Below, piece after piece: positions 1 to 5,558 of a stretch of DNA of 5,558 nt (positions are counted from its first letter, which is position 1; each line of letters begins with the position of its first letter). Under the pieces are notes generated by a model. It did not search any database, was not told the origin of the DNA, and worked only from the letters and a program-made list of their open reading frames with translations. The stretch covers positions 9,506 through 15,063 of the forward strand of contig PCDA01000020.1 in the NCBI GenBank assembly GCA_002591605.1, written 5' to 3'. The translations under genes and the position numbers were made by a program. Source of the DNA: Fidelibacterota bacterium. Its GTDB lineage: Bacteria > Marinisomatota > Marinisomatia > SCGC-AAA003-L08 > TMED161.

Positions 1-1
1 A

Positions 2-166
2 TCATACGGTCATTTAGGATTTACTGGAACCTCTTTATGGCTTGATCATGATAGAGATATTATTGTTGTTTTGTTAACAAATAGGGTCCATCCATCAAGG
101 GAAAATTCAGGAATGTATTCTATTAGGAGGCAATTCCATACTGAAGTAATGAAAGCTATCTTGTAA
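2..166 (+). CDS. C-terminal end of a beta-lactamase-family serine hydrolase (AmiE/YbbE-like), 5' truncated by window
   Basis: The reading frame is open from the first bases and stops at TAA 164-166, giving 54 visible residues (SYGHLGFTGTSLWLDHDRDI...). The block HLGFTGTSLWLD followed by a hydrophobic strand and LLTNRVHPSREN is typical of the C-terminal part of penicillin-binding-protein-like serine hydrolases (beta-lactamase superfamily, Pfam Beta-lactamase). There, His-x-Gly takes the place of the KTG motif of true beta-lactamases. The catalytic SxxK and YxN motifs would lie upstream, outside the window. Genes of this type neighbour NamZ in Bacillus subtilis (ybbE/amiE, described as an N-acetylmuramyl-L-alanine amidase), and NamZ lies one gene downstream here. 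A muropeptide amidase role is therefore plausible, but an esterase or D-amino-acid peptidase cannot be excluded. The gene ends 4 bases before the next start, so it is probably co-transcribed with it. Family membership is fairly secure; the exact reaction is inference. Confidence 0.85.
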   Translation, partial: SYGHLGFTGTSLWLDHDRDIIVVLLTNRVHPSRENSGMYSIRRQFHTEVMKAIL

Positions 167-170
167 AATT

Positions 171-1595
171 TTGGATTTATTAATAATAATAATATTTTTT
201 TTATTTTTTATTGCAATAGGATTCTATTTTAGTCAATCAAATTTAAACTCCAAAGATTACTATACAGCTTCAGGGTCTATGCCATGGCCCATTGCAATGT
301 TTTCAATCGTTGCAACTGAAACTTCTGTTTTAACTTTCATTAGTATTCCCAGCTTATCCTACAGATCTGACTGGTGGTTTCTCCAGCTTGCTATTGGATA
401 TATTATTGGGAGAGTATTAGTATCTGCTTTCTTGCTCCCAAAATATTTTTCAAATAATATTGTTTCGATATATGAAGTTATAGGAGATTATTTTGGTAGA
501 TCAGTTCAAAAACTATCTTCAATTATTTTTCTTATAACTCGTCTTCTTGCAGATGGAATTAGATTTTTAGCAACTGCTATTATTTTTAATATTTTAACCG
601 GATGGGGTATTGTGCCCTCAGTATTTTTAATTGGAATAATAACATTAATTTACTCTTACTTAGGTGGAATTAAGTCTATTCTTTGGATTGATAGTATACA
701 GTTTTTTGTTTATTTGTTAGGAGGTATGATATCAATATACTATATATCTCTAGATCTTCCATCAGGAGCAGTATTAAACACATTTGGAAACTCAATTAAT
801 ACCATTTTCCATTATGAAGGTTCAATTCTAAGAGATAGTAATTTATTGATAAATGGTATTATAGGTGGTACATTTTTGTCTTTTGCATCTCATGGAGCTG
901 ACTATATGATGGTTCAAAGGTCCCTATCGTGTAATAACTTAAGTGCTGCTAGAAAAGCAATGATAGGTAGTGGAATTTTTGTCTTTATTCAGTTTTCAAT
1001 ATTTCTTCTATTAGGTTCCTTGCTTACTGAATATTTTAAGATGCAAAATTTTGAATCATTAGGGATATCTTTAGACTATGTTGATTCAAATTGGAACGTA
1101 TTAAAGGATAGAGAGTTTCCACTTTTTATTAATTACTTTTTAGACCCCGGTGTAAGAGGAATTTTATTGGTAGGAGTATTATCGGCAGCTATGTCAACAA
1201 TTAGTTCATCAATTAATTCACTCTCTTCGTCAACTGTTAGGGATCTACTAAATGTTAAAGATGATATTAAACTATCAAAGACTATAAGTATTTTTTGGGC
1301 TTTTGCTTTAATTTTCATTGCGTCTTTTTTTGATGAAAGTAATAATCTTTTATTAATCACTGGACTAAGAATAGCTTCATTTACTTATGGTATTCTTTTA
1401 AGTTTATTTTTACTAAGTCTTTTTAAAATTAAGCCAAAGGATATTTATGTTATATTTGGATCAATATGTGGAATTATTAGCGTTTTTATAATGCAATCAT
1501 ATGGCATATCCTGGACCTGGTATATTTTAGTTGCAACATTTGTGACAATGACTATATCTATTTCTTTATCACTGATTTTTGGTCATAAAAGATGA
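171..1595 (+). CDS. Sodium:solute symporter (SSS family), transporter 1
   Basis: This is a 474-residue inner-membrane protein with about 13 hydrophobic segments, near the usual SSS length and topology. Family marks are the substrate/Na+ region in helix 2 (ATETSVLTF, residues 48-56), YSYLGG (161-166) with WIDSIQ (172-177), the loop motif GADYMMVQR (242-250), and the Ser/Thr-rich helix 9 (AAMSTISSSINSLSS, 339-353). In SSS proteins of known structure the Na2 site involves Ser residues in that last helix. The start is TTG at 171. An in-frame TGA at 150-152 limits upstream extension, and the first in-frame ATGs (residues 37 and 43) would remove helix 1, so TTG is the only sensible start apart from a rare ATT at 168. 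No strong ribosome binding site precedes it (a weak GAAAG lies at 151-155), which suggests coupling to the upstream gene. The stop overlaps the namZ start by ATGA. The substrate is unknown; context suggests a cell-wall sugar or muropeptide product taken up with Na+. Confidence 0.93.
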   Translation: MDLLIIIIFFLFFIAIGFYFSQSNLNSKDYYTASGSMPWPIAMFSIVATETSVLTFISIPSLSYRSDWWFLQLAIGYIIGRVLVSAFLLPKYFSNNIVSIYEVIGDYFGRSVQKLSSIIFLITRLLADGIRFLATAIIFNILTGWGIVPSVFLIGIITLIYSYLGGIKSILWIDSIQFFVYLLGGMISIYYISLDLPSGAVLNTFGNSINTIFHYEGSILRDSNLLINGIIGGTFLSFASHGADYMMVQRSLSCNNLSAARKAMIGSGIFVFIQFSIFLLLGSLLTEYFKMQNFESLGISLDYVDSNWNVLKDREFPLFINYFLDPGVRGILLVGVLSAAMSTISSSINSLSSSTVRDLLNVKDDIKLSKTISIFWAFALIFIASFFDESNNLLLITGLRIASFTYGILLSLFLLSLFKIKPKDIYVIFGSICGIISVFIMQSYGISWTWYILVATFVTMTISISLSLIFGHKR

Positions 1596-2791
1596 AAAAA
1601 GCAATTTTTACAGTATTTCTATTTATAATATCTTGTTCTTCTGCAGAAGTAACTATAGAAAATGGTATTGATATATTTTTTGAAGATACATCATTGTACG
1701 AAAATAGTAAAATTGCATTAGTAATGAATCATACAAGTAAAGATAAAAGTGGTAAAAACTTATTTGATTTATCTAAAAACTCACTAAATGTTAAAGCTAT
1801 ATTCTCGCCTGAGCATGGACTATTTGGAACTTATGAAGCAGGTGGTAAAGTTAAAAATAGCAATATAGATGGTATTCCTGTATATAGTTTATATGGTAAA
1901 AATAAAAAACCAACTCTTGCTCAACTTGAGGATATTGATATAATCTTATTTGATTTGCAGGACATTGGCTCAAGGTATTATACCTATATAAGTACTCTTA
2001 CTTATGTCATGGAGGCAGCAGCAGAAAATGGAATAAAAATAATTATTCTTGATCGATTTAATCCTCTCGGAAATAAAGTTGAAGGACCACAATTATATAA
2101 TGAATTTAGCTCTTTTGTGGGTATGCATCCAGTTCCTATTAGGCATGGATTAACAATTGGAGAATTTGCAATATTGATAAAAGAAAATAATTGGATTAAT
2201 GATGCTAGTAAAATAGACCTTGAAATTATAAATATTAATGGTTGGGAAGGTGATTATGTAGAGTTAAGTCTGCCACCATCACCAAATATACCTGACCTTG
2301 AAACTGCTATAATTTACAATGGTTTATGTTTATTAGAGGGAACTAATTTATCTGAAGGCAGAGGAACAGAAACTCCATTCAAAGTGTTTGGTGCACCTTG
2401 GCTTAATTCACAAAAAATAATAGATATTGTCAGCTCTCAAAATTTAAAGGGTGTACGTCTAGATACTCTAACTTTTACTCCAATATCAATTCCAGGAAAA
2501 TCAGTATATCCTAAATATAAAGATTCTAGATGCAATGGAATTTCAATTCATATTACCAATAGAAATATTGTTTTTCCATTAAAGCTTGCAGTAACCATCT
2601 TAAAAGCAATCTATGAGACTCATCCAGAACAGTTTATGGTCTCTGCTAACGGATTCTTAGATAAGTTGTATGGCTCTGATGTTTTAGTTAAAAATATTTT
2701 TAATGGTTCAAGTATTGATGAGTTATTGGTAACTTGGAATAAAGAATCTTTTAAATTTAAAGAAATGATTAAGCCATTTAGATTATATTAA
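1592..2791 (+). CDS. namZ: NamZ-type exo-beta-N-acetylmuramidase lipoprotein (DUF1343, GH171)
   Basis: This 399-residue protein has all the landmarks of the DUF1343/YbbC family. They are VMNHTS (44-49), SPEHGLFG (72-79), FDLQDIGSRYYTY (120-132), ILDRFNPLG (152-160), LPPSPNIP (227-234) and EGTNLSEGRGTETPF (249-263) followed by FGAPW. NamZ of B. subtilis and relatives in Tannerella removes N-acetylmuramic acid from the non-reducing end of peptidoglycan fragments (family GH171). The Glu of SPEHG (E75 here) is the likely catalytic acid by family analogy. The N-terminus is MKKAIFTVFLFIISCSS: two Lys, a hydrophobic stretch and a lipobox-like IISC with Cys15, so a lipoprotein signal is predicted that places the enzyme in the periplasm or on a membrane face. 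Length matches the family, with no frameshift or missing motif. The start ATG overlaps the preceding symporter's stop (ATGA), implying translational coupling, and the next gene begins 2 bases after its stop. Family call is very secure; lipidation is a motif-based prediction. Confidence 0.95.
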   Translation: MKKAIFTVFLFIISCSSAEVTIENGIDIFFEDTSLYENSKIALVMNHTSKDKSGKNLFDLSKNSLNVKAIFSPEHGLFGTYEAGGKVKNSNIDGIPVYSLYGKNKKPTLAQLEDIDIILFDLQDIGSRYYTYISTLTYVMEAAAENGIKIIILDRFNPLGNKVEGPQLYNEFSSFVGMHPVPIRHGLTIGEFAILIKENNWINDASKIDLEIININGWEGDYVELSLPPSPNIPDLETAIIYNGLCLLEGTNLSEGRGTETPFKVFGAPWLNSQKIIDIVSSQNLKGVRLDTLTFTPISIPGKSVYPKYKDSRCNGISIHITNRNIVFPLKLAVTILKAIYETHPEQFMVSANGFLDKLYGSDVLVKNIFNGSSIDELLVTWNKESFKFKEMIKPFRLY

Positions 2792-2793
2792 AA

Positions 2794-4275
2794 ATGACAA
2801 TATTTGACTATTTTATCGTACTTACTTACATAGTTTCTGTATTTTATTTAGGATTAAAATATAGAGATAGGTCTTCAGATTTTTCTAATTTCATGATTGC
2901 AGGAAGAAAAGTAGGACTTTCATTAGGTGTTGCGACAATGCTTGGAACTGAACTTGGTCTTATTACTGTTATGTATAATGCTCAAACTGGATTTAATGAT
3001 TTTTTTGCGGCTTTCCATATTGGATTATTTGCACTTGTGGTAACTATGTTTATAGGTATAACTGGGATTGTAGTTGTAAAATTAAGAGAATTAAGAGTTA
3101 AGAGTATACCAGAATATTATGAAATAAGGTTTGGTAAAAATGTAAGAATACTAGGGGCAATTTTATTAGTCATCGGTGGTATTTTAAATATGGGACTATT
3201 CCTAAAAGTAGGAGCGATTTTTGTTCAAGGTGTACTATCGGCTACTTATGGGATATCATGGTTAGAAGAAAGTGAGTCTATCCTTGCTATTATTATGACA
3301 ATACTTTTAGTGATGGTTCTTCTGTATACAATATTGGGTGGAATGATATCAGTTATTATTACAGATTATATTCAGTTTGTAGTATTATCAATTGGATTAA
3401 TATTAAGTGTCCTTTTCTCAATTTACAATCTAGGCTGGTTTAATATTTTTGATCAGCTTGAGATACTTGTCTCAAATCCCAAATCAATTTATGATCCTTT
3501 TCAAAGTAGGGGGGGATTCTATGTCAGCTGGCAGCTAGTTCTTGGCTTTGTTAGTGCAATAATATGGCCAACAGCTATCACTAGAGCTTTATCACTAAAA
3601 AGTCCAGAAACTGTCAAAAAACAGTATTTATGGTCTTCAGTTTCATTTCTAATTAGATTTATGTTCCCATGCTTTTTAGGAATTTGTGCATATATACACT
3701 ACAATGGTAAAGTTATTGGTGGAGAAACTCTTATGATGATGCCAATGTATTTAGTTGAAATACTACCTGTTGGTGTTTTAGGAGTGATGGTTGCAGCTAT
3801 GCTTGCAGCGTTTATGAGTACTCATGATAGCTATCTTCTTTGTTGGAGCACAATAATAACAAATGATATTATTGATCCGATTACTGGTGGTGAACTCTCA
3901 TCAAAACAGAAAATTAATATTAGTAGAATTATTATTATAATTCTTGGTTTATACATTCTTTATTGGGGACTTGTCTATGATGGATTAGATTCTATATGGA
4001 CTTACCTTGGTATTACAGGGGCGGTTTACTTTACAGGAGCGATAGCAGTAATCTTGTTTGGTCTCTATTGGGAAAAAGCAAGTTCAGTAGGTGCACTAGC
4101 AGCTTTGTTAGGAGGCTTAAGTGCTCTTCTTGGATTAGAGCCAATACGAAAATCAATTTCTATGTTTTCAACATTTCAACCAGAGCAAATAGGGCTGATG
4201 ACACTTGCTTTCTCTATGATTTTAATGATTGTTTTTTCCTTAATTTTCCCTGATAAAAAAGAAAGGAAAGTATGA
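2794..4275 (+). CDS. Sodium:solute symporter (SSS family), transporter 2
   Basis: This 493-residue polytopic inner-membrane protein has about 13 predicted helices. Its SSS marks are FMIAGRKVG (33-41), helix 2 ATMLGTELGLITVM (47-60), the loop VKSIPEYYEIRFG (102-114), YTILGGMISVIITDYIQF (178-195), WPTAITRALSLKSPE (258-272), and helix 9 with AAMLAAFMSTHDSYLLCWS (334-352) then TNDI. It differs from the first symporter at the substrate/Na+ positions of helix 2 (GTELGL against ATETSV) and in helix 9 (MSTHDSY against MSTISSS). The two are therefore distant members of the family rather than a recent tandem duplication, and probably carry different substrates. ATG 2794 lies 2 bases after the namZ stop with only an A-rich leader and no clear Shine-Dalgarno, again suggesting coupled translation. 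The stop overlaps the start of the following small gene. A run of seven G at 3509-3515 is unusual in this AT-rich gene. Substrate is not determinable from sequence; a cell-wall sugar or amino sugar is inferred from context. Confidence 0.93.
   Translation: MTIFDYFIVLTYIVSVFYLGLKYRDRSSDFSNFMIAGRKVGLSLGVATMLGTELGLITVMYNAQTGFNDFFAAFHIGLFALVVTMFIGITGIVVVKLRELRVKSIPEYYEIRFGKNVRILGAILLVIGGILNMGLFLKVGAIFVQGVLSATYGISWLEESESILAIIMTILLVMVLLYTILGGMISVIITDYIQFVVLSIGLILSVLFSIYNLGWFNIFDQLEILVSNPKSIYDPFQSRGGFYVSWQLVLGFVSAIIWPTAITRALSLKSPETVKKQYLWSSVSFLIRFMFPCFLGICAYIHYNGKVIGGETLMMMPMYLVEILPVGVLGVMVAAMLAAFMSTHDSYLLCWSTIITNDIIDPITGGELSSKQKINISRIIIIILGLYILYWGLVYDGLDSIWTYLGITGAVYFTGAIAVILFGLYWEKASSVGALAALLGGLSALLGLEPIRKSISMFSTFQPEQIGLMTLAFSMILMIVFSLIFPDKKERKV
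4261..4270 (+). promoter_or_regulatory. Ribosome binding site for the 44-aa gene
   Basis: The purine block GAAAGGAAAG contains AAAGGA and lies within the last codons of the second symporter, immediately before ATG 4272. It is the strongest Shine-Dalgarno-like signal next to a start in the window and supports the small overlapping frame being translated. Earlier starts (171, 1592, 2794) lack a comparable site. Confidence 0.55.
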
Positions 4276-4406
4276 TAGTTTGGAAACTAATATGGCAACT
4301 ACTTTTTGTTATTGGATTTTTATCATTCAACTTAATTTTTATTTTTTTTTCAATTAAAGGATATAGAGAGCTCAAAGAATTATTGAAAGGTAATTATGAA
4401 AAATAA
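4272..4406 (+). CDS. Small single-span membrane protein, putative symporter accessory protein (44 aa)
   Basis: The 44-residue frame starts MIVWKLIWQLLFVIGF and ends KGYRELKELLKGNYEK. It has one hydrophobic segment (about residues 6-28) followed by a short charged, amphipathic tail. Its ATG overlaps the stop of the second symporter (ATGA, 4272-4275) and is preceded by a good purine-rich site, GAAAGGAAAG (4261-4270), one base from the ATG. Its 3' end overlaps the next gene's start by 11 bases. Position, coupling and the one-helix-plus-charged-tail design resemble the tiny membrane proteins found directly after Na+ symporter genes in many bacteria, which are thought to be accessory subunits. No enzymatic motif is present. 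That it is a real gene is supported by the ribosome binding site, both overlaps and sensible composition; the accessory role is inference. It is short enough to be missed by gene finders. Confidence 0.78.
   Translation: MIVWKLIWQLLFVIGFLSFNLIFIFFSIKGYRELKELLKGNYEK
4385..4390 (+). promoter_or_regulatory. Ribosome binding site for the MFS gene
   Basis: GAAAGG lies 5 bases before ATG 4396, inside the 3' end of the 44-aa gene. The motif and spacing fix this ATG as the start of the MFS transporter, whose N-terminus then matches the family (a short basic tail, then FSWSMYDFANQPF). Confidence 0.6.
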
Positions 4407-5558
4407 TTATAAAAAGACAGTTTTTTCTTGGTCGATGTATGATTTTGCAAATCAGCCATTTACGACACTTATAGTGACATTTATTTTTAGTGCATACTAT
4501 ACTCAAGCAATTGCTCCAAATATCCATGATGGAACCTTTTTATGGTCAATTGGAATTGCAATAACTGCCTTATTTGTAGCTTTTATTTCACCACTAATGG
4601 GGGCATTGGCTGATCAAGGGGGATATCGAAAATTTTTACTTGTATTATGGTCATGGATATGCATTATCAGTACTGTATTTTTGTTCTTTGCATATGAAGG
4701 GCAAATCTATGTTGCATTATTTTGGTTTGTGATTGCTAATATAGGATTTGAAATGGGAAGTGTGTTTTGCAATGCCTATTTACCCCATATAGCTCCAAAA
4801 GATAAGATTGGAAGAATTTCTGGCTATGGGTGGTCTCTAGGTTATGTGGGTGGATTAATTGCATTGATGATATCTTTGTTTTTATTTGTCCAACCTAATA
4901 AACCTATTTTTAACTTAAAGAAAAATAGTTCAATTAATAGTATTGTAGTTGATATCGAAAATGTTCAGATAGCTGACACTTTCACTCGATTCACAATAAG
5001 TTCTTCTAGTCTTAATATCATTGATAGCATTGAGGTGGGAATGCCAATAAAATTACTTAATTTTGAATTAACAGATACATTAGCTTTTATGTCTGATTTA
5101 GTTTATAAAAATGAAACTGAAAAAGGTACTGTTGCTGACATTGATTTTAAATCCGGTTCTTTTGTTGTTTTTGGAAGTCATCCTGAATATGTAAACCATA
5201 TAGGTAGATCAATTCAATTAATTGGGAAGCCATCATGGAATGATTATAATACAGAAAAGCTCGATTCAAAGACAGGGTTTGTACTTGATCTAGAAAATAA
5301 TTTTGAAATTAGAGGTCCTGTATACGAAGATAACAAACATATTGGTACATTATGCTATTTTAGAGATGGCAGATTAAAGGTAGTTAATGATCCTAATATT
5401 AATGATATATCGCTTAAAACAAGTGGTGAAAATATTAGAGGTATTAACCTTTTAGTAGCTTTGTGGTTTGCTTTATTTGCTATTCCAACATTTTTGGGCG
5501 TTAGAGATCAAAAAATTAATACCAGAATTTCAAAACAGCTTATCAATAATTCTTATTC
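4396..5558 (+). CDS. UMF1/Atg22-like MFS transporter with a large extracytoplasmic insertion, 3' truncated by window
   Basis: The frame is open from ATG 4396 to the window end (387 full codons, no stop). Family marks of UMF1-type major facilitator proteins are FSWSMYDFANQPFTTL (10-25) in helix 1, SPLMGALADQGGYRK (65-79) after helix 2, FEMGSVFCNAYLPHIAP (118-134) in and after helix 4, GRISGYGWSLGYVGGLIAL (139-157) in helix 5, and LLVALWFALFAIPTFLGV (352-369) in helix 6. In ordinary UMF1 proteins helices 5 and 6 are joined by a short loop. Here about 175 residues (roughly 168-343) intervene; they are polar, without hydrophobic spans, and rich in alternating patterns suggesting beta strands. With a cytoplasmic N-terminus this loop faces the periplasm. 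The second half of the transporter (helices 7-12) lies beyond the window. The start overlaps the preceding gene by 11 bases, so it belongs to the same operon. The substrate is unknown; relatives are linked to amino acid or small-solute movement, and context suggests cell-wall products. Confidence 0.88.
   Translation, partial: MKNNYKKTVFSWSMYDFANQPFTTLIVTFIFSAYYTQAIAPNIHDGTFLWSIGIAITALFVAFISPLMGALADQGGYRKFLLVLWSWICIISTVFLFFAYEGQIYVALFWFVIANIGFEMGSVFCNAYLPHIAPKDKIGRISGYGWSLGYVGGLIALMISLFLFVQPNKPIFNLKKNSSINSIVVDIENVQIADTFTRFTISSSSLNIIDSIEVGMPIKLLNFELTDTLAFMSDLVYKNETEKGTVADIDFKSGSFVVFGSHPEYVNHIGRSIQLIGKPSWNDYNTEKLDSKTGFVLDLENNFEIRGPVYEDNKHIGTLCYFRDGRLKVVNDPNINDISLKTSGENIRGINLLVALWFALFAIPTFLGVRDQKINTRISKQLINNSY
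4897..5424 (+). other. Inserted, probably periplasmic, beta-rich domain within the MFS transporter
   Basis: This covers roughly residues 168-343 of the MFS protein, between FLFVQP at the end of helix 5 and GENIRGINLLVALWF at the start of helix 6. No hydrophobic segment long enough to cross the membrane is present. Alternating patterns such as SIVVDIENVQI, TVADIDF, SFVVFGSHPEY, SIQLIG, FVLDLENNFEI and RLKVV suggest several beta strands. The reading frame continues without interruption and base composition resembles the surrounding gene, so it is not a recent insertion of foreign DNA that can be recognised here. I do not recognise the domain. Its boundaries are approximate and set by comparison with remembered helix 5 and 6 motifs of the family. 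Confidence 0.65.

Noticed and set aside
125..130. Perfect AGGAGG Shine-Dalgarno-like sequence
   Set aside because: It encodes Arg-Arg in the serine hydrolase and is 40 bases before the TTG start at 171. The nearest ATG (149-151) is in the hydrolase frame four codons before its stop, so the match looks accidental.
1133..1360. 75-codon open frame on the minus strand
   Set aside because: It lies entirely inside the first symporter, opposite its conserved helix 9 region, has low-complexity Ser/Leu/Asp content and no recognisable motif. It is a shadow of the real gene.
3996..4253. 85-codon open frame on the plus strand in another frame
   Set aside because: It lies entirely within the second symporter, whose helices 11-13 are clear in the main frame. 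The alternative product has no family features.
4335..4350. T-rich stretch resembling a terminator tail
   Set aside because: No GC-rich hairpin precedes it, and it codes for the membrane helix of the small protein in the middle of overlapping genes.
4897..5424. Mobile element or frame-disrupting insertion in the MFS gene
   Set aside because: The frame is continuous, there are no terminal inverted repeats or target duplications visible, and base composition matches the neighbours, so this is part of the protein.
4396..5558. AmpG-type muropeptide permease as identity of the MFS gene
   Set aside because: The context is tempting, but the N-terminal motifs (SMYDFANQPF, GYGWSLGYVGG, LLVALWFALF) are those of the UMF1/Atg22-like group rather than AmpG.

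Overview
The window is a tightly packed, single-strand stretch of an AT-rich bacterial genome (about 30% G+C, estimated by eye). Six genes are read left to right with almost no intergenic DNA. The largest gap is 4 bases; two junctions are ATGA stop/start overlaps and one is an 11-base overlap. No promoter, terminator, RNA gene, mobile element or CRISPR array is visible, so the window looks like the inside of one operon whose promoter lies upstream and whose end lies downstream. The low GC, the Na+-coupled transporters, the weak Shine-Dalgarno signals at several starts and the lipoprotein form of NamZ suggest a Gram-negative, probably aquatic or marine member of the Bacteroidota/FCB group (for example Flavobacteriia or Marinimicrobia-like). 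This placement is inference, not proof.

Layout: (1) 2-166, the C-terminal end of a beta-lactamase-fold serine hydrolase resembling the YbbE/AmiE group. (2) 171-1595, a sodium:solute symporter (SSS) with a TTG start. (3) 1592-2791, a DUF1343/GH171 lipoprotein, NamZ-type exo-beta-N-acetylmuramidase. (4) 2794-4275, a second SSS transporter clearly different from the first. (5) 4272-4406, a 44-residue single-span membrane protein that looks like a small accessory protein of the preceding symporter. (6) 4396 to the window end, a UMF1/Atg22-like MFS transporter with an unusually large (about 175 residues) non-membrane segment between its fifth and sixth membrane helices, cut by the window end.

How the genes fit together: in Bacillus subtilis the NamZ and AmiE-type genes sit together with MurNAc uptake genes and act in turnover of cell-wall fragments. 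The same pairing here suggests a peptidoglycan (muropeptide/MurNAc) scavenging or recycling operon. The serine hydrolase would process peptide- or ester-bearing fragments, NamZ would release MurNAc from non-reducing ends, and the symporters would bring products across the inner membrane in place of a PTS. The MFS protein might move another fragment or an amino acid. The enzyme assignments rest on recognisable family motifs; the substrates of all three transporters are inferred from context only.

The most unusual items are the extracytoplasmic domain inside the MFS transporter and the 44-residue protein translationally coupled to the second symporter.
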